Below are positions 1 to 5,217 of a stretch of DNA of 6,543 nt, one piece after another (position 1 is the first letter of the stretch; each line of letters starts with the position of its first letter). The stretch is taken from positions 1 to 6,543 of the forward strand of contig CAMCOJ010000122.1 of the NCBI GenBank assembly GCA_945876405.1, given 5' to 3'. Both the position numbers and the translations under genes were made by a program. The DNA comes from an uncultured Ruminococcus sp. Its GTDB lineage: Bacteria; Bacillota; Clostridia; Oscillospirales; Ruminococcaceae. The notes beneath the pieces are model-generated. The model saw only the letters and a list, made by a program, of their open reading frames with translations. It searched no databases and was not told the origin of the DNA.

Positions 1-436
1 GTTGTAAACTGCCTTTTTTCTTTATTGCATTACGCTTTTTTCTTTTTGAATTTTTATTTCTGTTTCTTTTTATTTTCTTGCATTCGTCTCTGGTAATAAT
101 CCTGTAATCCTCAGATTTGTTTTCCCTGTACAGACAATATTCATCAAGTAACCCACACTCAGGGCATCTTAGCTTATGATACTGACTGTATACAGCATCT
201 CCTGATTCAGCAATGTTTCCATAGAATCCACAGCAGATACAATAGTCATCGGAATGCATTATCGGTAAACTCTCTGCTGCTTCATCCAGTTCAGTTATGA
301 TATCAACTCCCCTTTTATGTACTTCTATGTTCTTCTTTACAAACTTTATATACGTGTGCACATCGCATATTACAGGAGTACCGCAATGCGGGCACCTTAC
401 TGATTCACTGCCCATTATATTTAACACTCTCTTCAT
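1..436 (-). CDS. Cysteine-rich (zinc-ribbon-like) protein with basic tail, partial at left edge
   Basis: The frame is open from an ATG at 436 to the window edge, giving 145 codons with no stop; the C-terminus is missing. Visible cysteine pairs are CPHC at residues 15-18, C66-x-C-C69 and CPEC at 91-94, with further cysteines at 24, 101 and 119. This suggests one or two structural zinc sites. From about residue 119 the protein becomes very Lys/Arg/Asn-rich, which fits nucleic-acid binding. The start ATG overlaps the stop of the preceding gene by one base (TAATG) and has no good Shine-Dalgarno site of its own, so translation probably depends on coupling. An in-frame ATG at 415 is an alternative start. 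It is the last visible gene of the leftward operon. I do not recognise a named family; a zinc-ribbon DNA-binding role is inference. Confidence 0.65.
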   Translation of the reverse strand, partial: MKRVLNIMGSESVRCPHCGTPVICDVHTYIKFVKKNIEVHKRGVDIITELDEAAESLPIMHSDDYCICCGFYGNIAESGDAVYSQYHKLRCPECGLLDEYCLYRENKSEDYRIITRDECKKIKRNRNKNSKRKKRNAIKKKGSLQ

Positions 437-1377
437 TAATAATGATAGTTGTGATTATAATAATCCATAACCGGAACATGATTGTCAATCAGCCAGTTCC
501 CCGTACCGGTCATATAGTCCTTAGTAGTTCTTTCATTTAACATCTGAGGAGTAACCGGGAAAATCAAAACAAGTGACTCGTCCCATTCTTCGGCAGAAGA
601 CTTGATAATTTTCCCTGATATACTTTCCCTGTGAAAACATATTCCGGCACCGCTGTAAACCCCGCCGATATAACCTGTCTTAGTAAAGCAAATCCAGATT
701 ATATCATTCGTGTCATTCAGCCGGAACTTTTTCTTTATCGCGCGATAAATATCGCTGTTATTTTCCGTCCAGTTGATGCCGGCAGCGATAATACAGCCGT
801 CAATTACAGCATAACTGTTTTCTCTCAGTTCTATGGTATCAACAGATCTAATGCTCTTCTCATCCCCGAAATTACGCAGATAATCACTGACAAGTGATAT
901 CACTTTACTGATAGAAACGGCTGGAATCATCTTCTGAAGGAAGGCTTTTCTGCTTCTTGAGCGAATATAATTACTGATATTTCCAGTATATTCACCTATA
1001 GGAACCGGAGCAGTATCATCCGGTTCAAAATATTTAAAAATATCCGGTTTTGAATACTGCATTTCCTCTTCCCGGTAATAAAGCATCGCTCTGAGAACTG
1101 TCGGAGCTGTTCTGCCGGACTCTGATGCAAGCTTAAGAAGTTTTTCGTATGCTTCATCTTCAATCAGAAGCCCGCAGCTCTTACGTTCAGTTTTGCTGTT
1201 ATAGTAATTACTCCTGAAACAGTTTATCTCTTCCTTCGTTATTTCTGAATCCAGTATAATATGATTCAGCTCCATTCCTCTTGTGATTCCATGTGAATCA
1301 CCTCCGTATCTGACATCTCTGGATCTGATAATTGTTTCTTTTTCAGCTACACTTAAATCAGAATTGATCTTTTTCAT
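436..1377 (-). CDS. Hypothetical protein with an RHH-like segment and an unknown C-terminal domain
   Basis: Encodes 313 aa from the ATG at 1377. I chose this start because GAGGG lies 7 nt upstream (1385-1389); the upstream in-frame ATG at 1395 would add six residues, overlap the previous gene by 8 nt and has no ribosome site. Residues about 66-107 read like a ribbon-helix-helix unit: a short strand (SCGLLIED), a first helix (EAYEKLLKLASES), a turn (GRTAPT) and a second helix (VLRAMLYYREEEM), as in CopG/Arc-type sequences. The remaining 200 residues contain alternating hydrophobic strands (AVIDGCIIAAGI, DIIWICFTKTGYIGGVYSG, ESLVLIFPVTP) that suggest an alpha/beta domain, and a Tyr/Asn/His-rich tail (DYYNHNYHY). 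No signal peptide or membrane segment is seen. I do not recognise the C-terminal domain. Its place in an ssb-par operon suggests DNA binding in element maintenance or transfer, but this is inference. Confidence 0.7.
   Translation of the reverse strand: MKKINSDLSVAEKETIIRSRDVRYGGDSHGITRGMELNHIILDSEITKEEINCFRSNYYNSKTERKSCGLLIEDEAYEKLLKLASESGRTAPTVLRAMLYYREEEMQYSKPDIFKYFEPDDTAPVPIGEYTGNISNYIRSRSRKAFLQKMIPAVSISKVISLVSDYLRNFGDEKSIRSVDTIELRENSYAVIDGCIIAAGINWTENNSDIYRAIKKKFRLNDTNDIIWICFTKTGYIGGVYSGAGICFHRESISGKIIKSSAEEWDESLVLIFPVTPQMLNERTTKDYMTGTGNWLIDNHVPVMDYYNHNYHY
734..749. repeat. Perfect 16-bp palindrome inside the RHH-like gene
   Basis: TTTATCGCGCGATAAA reads identically on both strands and ends cleanly at both sides. 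It lies inside the coding region (codons for an Ile-Tyr-Arg-Ala-Ile-Lys stretch). ParB centromere sites of the Spo0J type are also 16-bp palindromes with a CG-containing centre, though with a different sequence. A palindrome this long is expected about 0.1 times by chance in a window of this size, so it may be coincidental. Confidence 0.35.
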
Positions 1378-1384
1378 CAAACTG

Positions 1385-1389
1385 CCCTC
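1385..1389 (-). promoter_or_regulatory. Ribosome binding site that decides the start at 1377
   Basis: GAGGG on the minus strand, 7 nt before the ATG at 1377. It overlaps the TGA stop of the upstream TnpV-like gene (1388-1390), so ribosomes ending that gene are placed on the site. It argues against the ATG at 1395. Confidence 0.6.
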
Positions 1390-1783
1390 ACACATAAACC
1401 ATAGTATTCATTACCTGTTCCTTGGCCATAGCAGTAAGGTTGTTCAGGATTCCACCCATTTTTACTATGTCATCGTTCATAGCAGCAACCTTATACTCTT
1501 TATCGTTTTCCTTCCAGAGCTCCACCTGTCTGTCAGTAGCTTCAAAGCATCTGTCTTCCAGGTCATTAAGATAGTCAATTATTTTACCTTCGTCAACAAG
1601 TCTCTGAAGTCTTTCAGGATTTATCTCAGCGACGTATCTGAGATGATACCTTGCATAGTCTGTAAAGAACTTCGTAATCTTCTGTCTGTCACCATTTTCT
1701 GTTACTGTAACTTTATCTGTATCAAGCACCACAGCCGGCACCTCTGTTTCGTTCATAACAAATCTCTTGCTGTAAATAAGCAT
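1388..1783 (-). CDS. TnpV-like protein
   Basis: Encodes 131 aa. The C-terminal two thirds match my memory of the transposon-encoded TnpV family, found in clostridial elements such as Tn4451-type transposons. There is a helical block (ARYHLRYVAEINPERLQRLVDEGKI, about 44-68) where TnpV has YLKEHRP...LLLSGKL. Next comes an acidic LNDLEDRCFEATDRQ block (72-86), matching the HLxEIDxxAxERM region. The end, MGGILNNLTAMAKEQVMNTMVYV (109-131), matches the MNxIRxxAEEIVLxELIY ending. The first 35 residues are diverged. The length is usual for the family. The biochemical role of TnpV is not established. AAAGGA lies about 10 nt upstream of the ATG, and the gene begins 7 nt after the surface-protein stop. 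An internal ATG at 1756 is a less likely start. No transposase is beside it, so here it looks like a standalone accessory gene. Confidence 0.65.
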   Translation of the reverse strand: MLIYSKRFVMNETEVPAVVLDTDKVTVTENGDRQKITKFFTDYARYHLRYVAEINPERLQRLVDEGKIIDYLNDLEDRCFEATDRQVELWKENDKEYKVAAMNDDIVKMGGILNNLTAMAKEQVMNTMVYV

Positions 1784-1790
1784 AATGCAC

Positions 1791-2525
1791 TCATCCTTTC
1801 TTCTTAACGCTATAAATAATTCCTGCTATTACACCTGCTCCCGCCAGTGCGGCAATAGTGTATAACGCTTTCTTTCCTGTACTGCTCATTGTATTGTCCT
1901 CCTGTTCCTCTGCTGACATTTCTGTTGCCGGCACTGCATCTTCAGAACCTGTATCTCCTGATTTGTTTTCAATCCACTCTGAAGCCTTCTGATGGGCTGC
2001 CTCCTGATTCTCAGGTATAACCTTTCCGTCATTATCCTCATCGTCCGGAACCGTCGGCTCGGCTTTGTATGAATCATTTTCATCAATGGTGCTGTGCGGT
2101 CCGAACGTATCATGTATTTCACCTGTTTCATTCAGCATATACCAGGTACCGTCTCTGAATTCAAAATGATATTTATCTCCTGTATTCCCGTCAGTAATAA
2201 ACCAGCCGCCTTCTTCATCATCAAAATATGTCCAGTTCTCTGTCAGATTTCTGTACCAGTGACTGTAGCTGTATTCAAGCTGACCGGGATCACTCCAGTT
2301 ATAATCCGGATTGCCGTAGTTTTCATCTACCCAGCTTTCCAGCAGATGATAATTGTAGGAAGCTTCCGGCCATACAGTGCCGTCATCATCATGTCCGTTC
2401 CATTCATCTTCCCAGATATATGAAACTGCTTCTTTCTTTGATATTATTTCATCTGCATGAACATATACACCACCGGTTATTGTAATTACTGTAAGAAATG
2501 CAGCTGCTGTATTTAAAATCTTCAC
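1791..2525 (-). CDS. Secreted, C-terminally membrane-anchored acidic protein
   Basis: Encodes 244 aa from a GTG start at 2525, fixed by a very strong Shine-Dalgarno site (TGAGGAGGG) with 7-nt spacing. Residues 1-24 form a signal peptide with a hydrophobic core (ILNTAAAFLTVITITGGVYV) and a likely signal peptidase I site after VHA. Residues 25-130 are rich in Trp, Tyr, Asp and Glu (nine Trp between 38 and 128), suggesting a compact beta-rich extracellular domain. Residues 150-217 are a low-complexity acidic linker. Residues 219-240 are a single membrane helix followed by KKKG, so the protein should be anchored with its bulk outside. No LPxTG sortase motif is present. The GTG overlaps the parB stop by 4 nt, so it is translationally coupled to parB. 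I do not recognise the family. Surface contact in transfer, adhesion or exclusion of related elements is possible but unproven. Confidence 0.75.
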   Translation of the reverse strand: MKILNTAAAFLTVITITGGVYVHADEIISKKEAVSYIWEDEWNGHDDDGTVWPEASYNYHLLESWVDENYGNPDYNWSDPGQLEYSYSHWYRNLTENWTYFDDEEGGWFITDGNTGDKYHFEFRDGTWYMLNETGEIHDTFGPHSTIDENDSYKAEPTVPDDEDNDGKVIPENQEAAHQKASEWIENKSGDTGSEDAVPATEMSAEEQEDNTMSSTGKKALYTIAALAGAGVIAGIIYSVKKKG

Positions 2526-3451
2526 TGTTTACCCTCCTCAGCACCTGAGAAATACATCTCAAGTGCTCTTTCAATGATTTCCTCTATCTCTTCTGATTTT
2601 GCATTTTCAGAAAAGAATCTGCGTATTTTATGTTTTTGTATTTTGTATATTTCCTGCTTAGGTTTTGACTTTGCAAGATACAGATTCTTCAGTGAATTTA
2701 TATCTATACTGCCGTTTTCTCCCGCTGCTGAACGTATTTCCGAAGCTTTTTTCATATCAATTTTTTCTGTCTTCAGAAGCTCTGAAACTGCCTTCTGTGA
2801 TTCATCATCAAGATACGAGAGTTCAACTCCTGCTCTGATTGAGATTACGCCCTCATCAATCGCTGTTTTAAGTTCATCACAGAGCTTGCTGATTCTGATT
2901 AATCTTGCTACTGAATTCTTGCTCATTGCATATTCTGCACCGACTTTTCTTGTTGAAGAAACCGGAACAGACTGAGGAACTTTTGAACTGTCCTGCAGTG
3001 CTTCAAGCTCTGCGACGATCTCATTTCTTTTGTCTTCTGAAAACATCTTGCTGTAACGCATTGCTATTACAGAAGCCTGCTCAGAAATTCTGAGATTATC
3101 GAAACCGCGCTGAAGAAGATTCGACTCTATGACATACATCTCAGCCTCATCTTCTGTGAGTCCTGGCTTGATTATCGCAGGAACTGTTTTCTTTCCTGCA
3201 ATAACCGAAGCATTCCATCTGTTGTGACCAATCAGAATCTCATATTTACCGCTCCCGGCCGACTGAACTACTATAGGAACAAGTACCCCGTTAGTTCTTA
3301 TGCTTTCAACCATATCATTCAGTCTGTCACCTTCATAAAGAGTAAATTTATGATTATGATATGGCACCAGCATATCAACCGGAATCTGCTTAAATCCATT
3401 GTCCGCATTGCCTGCACTTAACATAAAATCCAGATCAAAAGTTCCGTTCAT
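2522..3451 (-). CDS. parB: ParB/Spo0J-family partition protein
   Basis: Encodes 309 aa. It is the DNA-binding CTPase clamp that loads at parS and stimulates ParA. The N-terminal ParB domain spans about residues 22-135. It begins with the typical IPVDMLVPYHNHKF, followed by the LNDMVESIRTNGVLVPIVV segment, the nucleotide-binding motif GHNRW at 75-79 (GERRW in chromosomal homologues) and ESNLLQR at 109-115 (the ENxQR motif). A helix-turn-helix follows at about 168-190 (TRKVGAEYAMSKNSVARLIRI). The remainder is helical and charged, ending in a probable dimerisation region (280-300). The ATG lies 1 nt after the parA stop with AGGGA just upstream, and its own stop overlaps the next gene's GTG. The family assignment is secure. 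The first of the two Arg-like positions in the GERRW motif is replaced by Asn, as in many plasmid ParBs. Confidence 0.93.
   Translation of the reverse strand: MNGTFDLDFMLSAGNADNGFKQIPVDMLVPYHNHKFTLYEGDRLNDMVESIRTNGVLVPIVVQSAGSGKYEILIGHNRWNASVIAGKKTVPAIIKPGLTEDEAEMYVIESNLLQRGFDNLRISEQASVIAMRYSKMFSEDKRNEIVAELEALQDSSKVPQSVPVSSTRKVGAEYAMSKNSVARLIRISKLCDELKTAIDEGVISIRAGVELSYLDDESQKAVSELLKTEKIDMKKASEIRSAAGENGSIDINSLKNLYLAKSKPKQEIYKIQKHKIRRFFSENAKSEEIEEIIERALEMYFSGAEEGKQ
2532..2540 (-). promoter_or_regulatory. Very strong ribosome binding site for the surface protein
   Basis: TGAGGAGGG on the minus strand, with AGGAGG at 2533-2538, 7 nt before the GTG at 2525. It lies inside the last codons of parB and supports the unusual GTG start and the 4-nt gene overlap. 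Confidence 0.75.
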
Positions 3452-3452
3452 A

Positions 3453-4238
3453 TTATCCCTGCTTTCTTAAAAATTCTTCTGCAAAAAACGCATATTCGCT
3501 GCCGACTTTGCAGTTTGAAAGGCATAATGCTCTGCCGCTCTCCGTAGACTTCGCAGCCTCTATGGATTTGCTTATAATACTTTCAAAAATCAGTTCTCCA
3601 TATGTTTCCTTCAAAGTGGTCAGTACCTTTCTGCTGACCAGTGTATTGTCTACCATTGTTGGAAGCATCCCCATTATTTTAAGTTCAGGATTTATCGTGT
3701 TTCTTATCTGACTGTGAAGCACATTCAAGGCCTGCAATCCGTCCATGGCAAACTTCTGAGTCTGTACCGGAATTATCATTTTAGATGATGCTGTCATTGC
3801 ATTTATAAGAAGGATTCCAAGTGAAGGAAGGCAGTCAATAAACACATAATCAAACTGAGATGTTACTTCTTCAGAGAGGATTCTTTTCAGCACTGTTTCT
3901 CTTGAAAGAGTGTTCTGCATAAAGCTCTCTGCATTTGCAAGATTTATATCGCTCGGAATGTAATAAACCATGTTTAATTCGTTGTATCTGATTGTATTTA
4001 ATACCGTCTGTGAGTCAATTACTGAATTTGAAGTAACCTCAAGAATAAGATTCGTCAGAGTTCCTTTTCCGTCCGGCTCAAACTTCAGATATTCTGAAAG
4101 ATTTGACTGCGGATCCAGGTCTATTAAAAGGACTTTTTTATTATGATTTACGGCAAGTGCTGCACCTAAATTCATGGTGCTGGTTGATTTTGCCACACCA
4201 CCTTTTTGATTGGCTATACAGTAAATATTGTTCATCAT
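3453..4238 (-). CDS. parA: ParA/Soj-family partition ATPase
   Basis: Encodes 261 aa. It is a deviant Walker ATPase that binds DNA non-specifically as an ATP dimer and positions ParB-parS complexes for segregation. The deviant Walker A motif KGGVAKST is at 12-19, with the signature lysine (K12) and the catalytic-site K17. The A' motif is LLIDLDPQSNLS at 37-48, and Walker B is YVFIDCLPSLGILLINAM at 131-148. The C-terminal part with GSEYAFFAEEFL is typical. The length matches Soj-like ParA proteins that lack the N-terminal helix-turn-helix of type Ia plasmid ParAs, so autoregulation must come from another protein. Two consecutive ATGs are possible starts; GGGAG lies 5 nt before the first. It begins 17 nt after ssb and sits 1 nt before parB, clearly one operon. 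Confidence 0.95.
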   Translation of the reverse strand: MMNNIYCIANQKGGVAKSTSTMNLGAALAVNHNKKVLLIDLDPQSNLSEYLKFEPDGKGTLTNLILEVTSNSVIDSQTVLNTIRYNELNMVYYIPSDINLANAESFMQNTLSRETVLKRILSEEVTSQFDYVFIDCLPSLGILLINAMTASSKMIIPVQTQKFAMDGLQALNVLHSQIRNTINPELKIMGMLPTMVDNTLVSRKVLTTLKETYGELIFESIISKSIEAAKSTESGRALCLSNCKVGSEYAFFAEEFLRKQG

Positions 4239-4255
4239 TTCTGCTCCCTTCTGCT

Positions 4256-4675
4256 TCAGAAAAGTACGTCTTCTCTGTCAAAAATTCTGTTCATTTCCTC
4301 AATATCAACATTGCTGATTCCGTCTATTTCAGGTCTCTGCGGTTCCTTTGGTCTTTTAGCTCCGCCGCCGGCAAAATGTATTTCCTTAACCACTACCTGA
4401 GTTGCTGTTCTCTGTTCATCGTTTTTCGTATATTTATGATTTTTCAGACCGCCGACAACGATGATCATGTCACCTTTTTTATACCACTTCGATACTACCT
4501 CAGCCATGCTGTTCCAGGCGATGCAGTTGAAGAAATCAGGCTCCTGTTCTGTGCCGTCCTTTTTCTTCGGCCTGTGTACAGCGATTGAGAATTTGCAAAG
4601 GCCTGCACCTCCGTCAGTCTGTGTGTATTCCGGATCTGCAGTAAGTCTTCCGCTTAGCATTGCGTAATTAAGCAT
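4256..4675 (-). CDS. ssb: Single-stranded DNA-binding protein
   Basis: Encodes 139 aa. It binds and protects single-stranded DNA during replication, repair or conjugative transfer. The OB fold covers residues 1-105. It starts with MLNYAMLSGRLTADPEYTQT, continues through CKFSIAVHRP (27-36), DFFNCIAWNSMAEVVSKWYKKGDMIIVVGGL (47-77) and ends with TQVVVKEIHFAGG. A short linker follows, then an acidic end, DREDVLF. Bacterial SSBs usually end in DDDIPF, the docking tip for partner proteins. Here the acidic residues and final Phe remain but the Ile-Pro step is Val-Leu, so partner binding may differ. It is slightly shorter than chromosomal SSBs, in keeping with element-encoded copies. It is the first gene of the leftward operon, with AAAGGA about 9 nt before the ATG and a roughly 83-nt leader. 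Confidence 0.95.
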   Translation of the reverse strand: MLNYAMLSGRLTADPEYTQTDGGAGLCKFSIAVHRPKKKDGTEQEPDFFNCIAWNSMAEVVSKWYKKGDMIIVVGGLKNHKYTKNDEQRTATQVVVKEIHFAGGGAKRPKEPQRPEIDGISNVDIEEMNRIFDREDVLF

Positions 4676-4730
4676 TTTATCAGTTCCTTTCGGTTTATTT
4701 TATATTGATATTTGTTTCTGGTTTTATCTC

Positions 4731-4760
4731 TTACTAACTAATACCGGTATTAGTTAGTAA
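4731..4760. promoter_or_regulatory. Perfect 30-bp palindrome: candidate operator or parS
   Basis: The left arm TTACTAACTAATACC is followed immediately by its exact reverse complement, with the axis between 4745 and 4746 and no mismatch. It begins 4 bp downstream of the -10 box of the ssb promoter and covers the expected start site (about 4758), a classic repressor position. Each arm contains overlapping ACTAAC/ACTAAT units. The same ATTAGT/ACTAAT unit recurs at 4795-4800 and twice at 4868-4880, and the heptamer TTAGTAA recurs at 4869-4875. This suggests one protein reads both promoters. The best candidate is the divergent zinc-ribbon/RHH product. ParB binding (a parS site) is the main alternative. 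If transcribed, the first bases could also fold into a hairpin. Confidence 0.8.
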
Positions 4761-4764
4761 CTAA

Positions 4765-4793
4765 AATATATCATATTAAAATCATGTTGTCAA
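4765..4793 (-). promoter_or_regulatory. Leftward sigma-A promoter of the ssb-parA-parB operon
   Basis: On the minus strand TTGACA (4788-4793) is separated by 17 bp from TATATT (4765-4770), with a TGA extension before the -10 box. This is a near-consensus, strong promoter. The predicted start is near 4758, inside the 30-bp palindrome. An ACTAAT unit lies just upstream of the -35 box at 4795-4800. Confidence 0.85.
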
Positions 4794-4835
4794 TACTAAT
4801 TTTAAGAGTTCACACTTTGTTAACATTATTTCGAA

Positions 4836-4864
4836 TTGACACACGGAAATATCAATGTTATACT
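4836..4864 (+). promoter_or_regulatory. Rightward sigma-A promoter of the zinc-ribbon/RHH gene
   Basis: TTGACA (4836-4841), a 17-bp spacer and TATACT (4859-4864), again with an extended TGT just before the -10 box. The predicted start is near 4871, within the repeated ATTAGT elements, leaving a leader of about 26 nt. The two divergent -35 boxes are 42 bp apart. Confidence 0.85.
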
Positions 4865-4867
4865 TTG

Positions 4868-4880
4868 ATTAGTAATTAGT
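4868..4880 (+). repeat. Tandem ATTAGT repeats over the rightward start site
   Basis: ATTAGT occurs twice, at 4868-4873 and 4875-4880, separated by one A (7-bp period). They lie 3-16 bp downstream of the -10 box. That is the same position relative to the rightward promoter that the palindrome occupies relative to the leftward promoter. TTAGTAA at 4869-4875 is identical to the outer heptamer of the palindrome. This is a likely second operator for the same regulator, probably weaker because the units are direct rather than inverted. Confidence 0.55.
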
Positions 4881-4884
4881 TTTT

Positions 4885-4890
4885 AAGGAG
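4885..4890 (+). promoter_or_regulatory. Ribosome binding site of the zinc-ribbon/RHH gene
   Basis: AAGGAG with a 6-nt spacer to the ATG at 4897. It fixes the start so that the first cysteine pair is included in the protein. Confidence 0.8.
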
Positions 4891-4896
4891 TATTCT

Positions 4897-5190
4897 ATGT
4901 ACAAAATAGTCTGCAAAAAATGCGGTAAGGAATTTGACAGCAGCAGAGCAAACCGTACCACCTGCGACGACTGTAAGGTTGCCAGAAATCAGATGAACAT
5001 GAACTTCCGTAACAGTGCATATGACCGTGTTGAAGTATATCTTCAGAAGGGACAGAAAGAAGAAATAAAGGCGTTTCTTTCTGAGCTTGATATCTCAATG
5101 AGCATGAATGAATTTTTCAGAAATGCTGTCACAGCCTACATGGAAAAGCTGTATAATGAACACGGAAATTCTGATACAACAGAAGAATGA
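4897..5190 (+). CDS. Zinc-ribbon plus ribbon-helix-helix DNA-binding protein, candidate operon repressor
   Basis: Encodes 97 aa. Residues 1-30 hold a compact zinc ribbon: C6-x2-C9 (CKKCGKEF) and C23-x2-C26 (CDDC). Residues about 40-86 look like a ribbon-helix-helix domain: a strand (YDRVEVYLQKG), helix A (QKEEIKAFLSELD), a turn (ISMSM) and helix B (NEFFRNAVTAYMEKLYNE). RHH proteins bind DNA as dimers, using the paired strands on short repeats; CopG, Arc and omega are known examples. The gene is the only rightward one here and diverges from ssb across a control region with palindromic repeats at both start sites, so autoregulation plus repression of ssb-parA-parB is the simplest reading. A relaxosome accessory role (MobC-like RHH proteins lie near relaxases) is the alternative. 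The final residues are acidic. A terminator overlaps its stop codon. The domain calls are by eye; the target is inferred. Confidence 0.85.
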   Translation: MYKIVCKKCGKEFDSSRANRTTCDDCKVARNQMNMNFRNSAYDRVEVYLQKGQKEEIKAFLSELDISMSMNEFFRNAVTAYMEKLYNEHGNSDTTEE

Positions 5191-5217
5191 TTATTCAAGA
5201 TCGTTCTTCTGTTTTTT
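5178..5217 (+). terminator. Intrinsic terminator overlapping both convergent stop codons
   Basis: A 14-bp stem (5178-5191 with 5200-5213; one G-U pair at 5188/5203) closes an 8-nt loop and is followed by T residues at 5212-5217. It suits termination of the rightward gene and spans its TGA and the TAA of the relaxase gene. In the leftward direction no T-run follows, and the G-U pair becomes an A/C mismatch. It should therefore act mainly on rightward transcripts and leave relaxase readthrough possible. Confidence 0.75.

Noticed and set aside
1..60. T-rich tract at the left edge as a terminator
   Set aside because: On the minus strand it encodes a Lys-rich tail in an open frame, with no stem before it; the run reflects coding content.
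631..897. 88-aa plus-strand open frame
   Set aside because: Antisense to the RHH-like gene, with no ribosome site or promoter.
1283..1807. 174-aa plus-strand open frame
   Set aside because: Antisense to the TnpV-like gene and the start of the RHH-like gene; no ribosome site and low-complexity hydrophobic content.
2094..2485. Overlapping plus-strand frames and an alternative minus frame in the surface-protein region
   Set aside because: Shadows of the surface-protein gene, which has a signal peptide, a membrane anchor and a strong ribosome site in its own frame.
1791..2525. LPxTG sortase anchor or choline-binding-type repeats in the surface protein
   Set aside because: The C-terminal helix and KKKG tail look anchor-like, but no LPxTG precedes them. 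The two GGWF/GTWY stretches are too dissimilar to call cell-wall-binding repeats.
4103..4588. 161-aa plus-strand open frame
   Set aside because: Antisense to ssb and parA, both of which carry unmistakable family motifs.
4821..4860. 7-bp inverted repeat TAACATT / AATGTTA flanking the rightward -35 box
   Set aside because: Short arms separated by 26 bp in A+T-rich DNA; this could easily be chance, and the second arm overlaps the -10 box.
4895..5098. 67-aa minus-strand open frame opposite the zinc-ribbon gene
   Set aside because: Shadow; the plus-strand gene has a consensus promoter, ribosome site, paired cysteines and a terminator.
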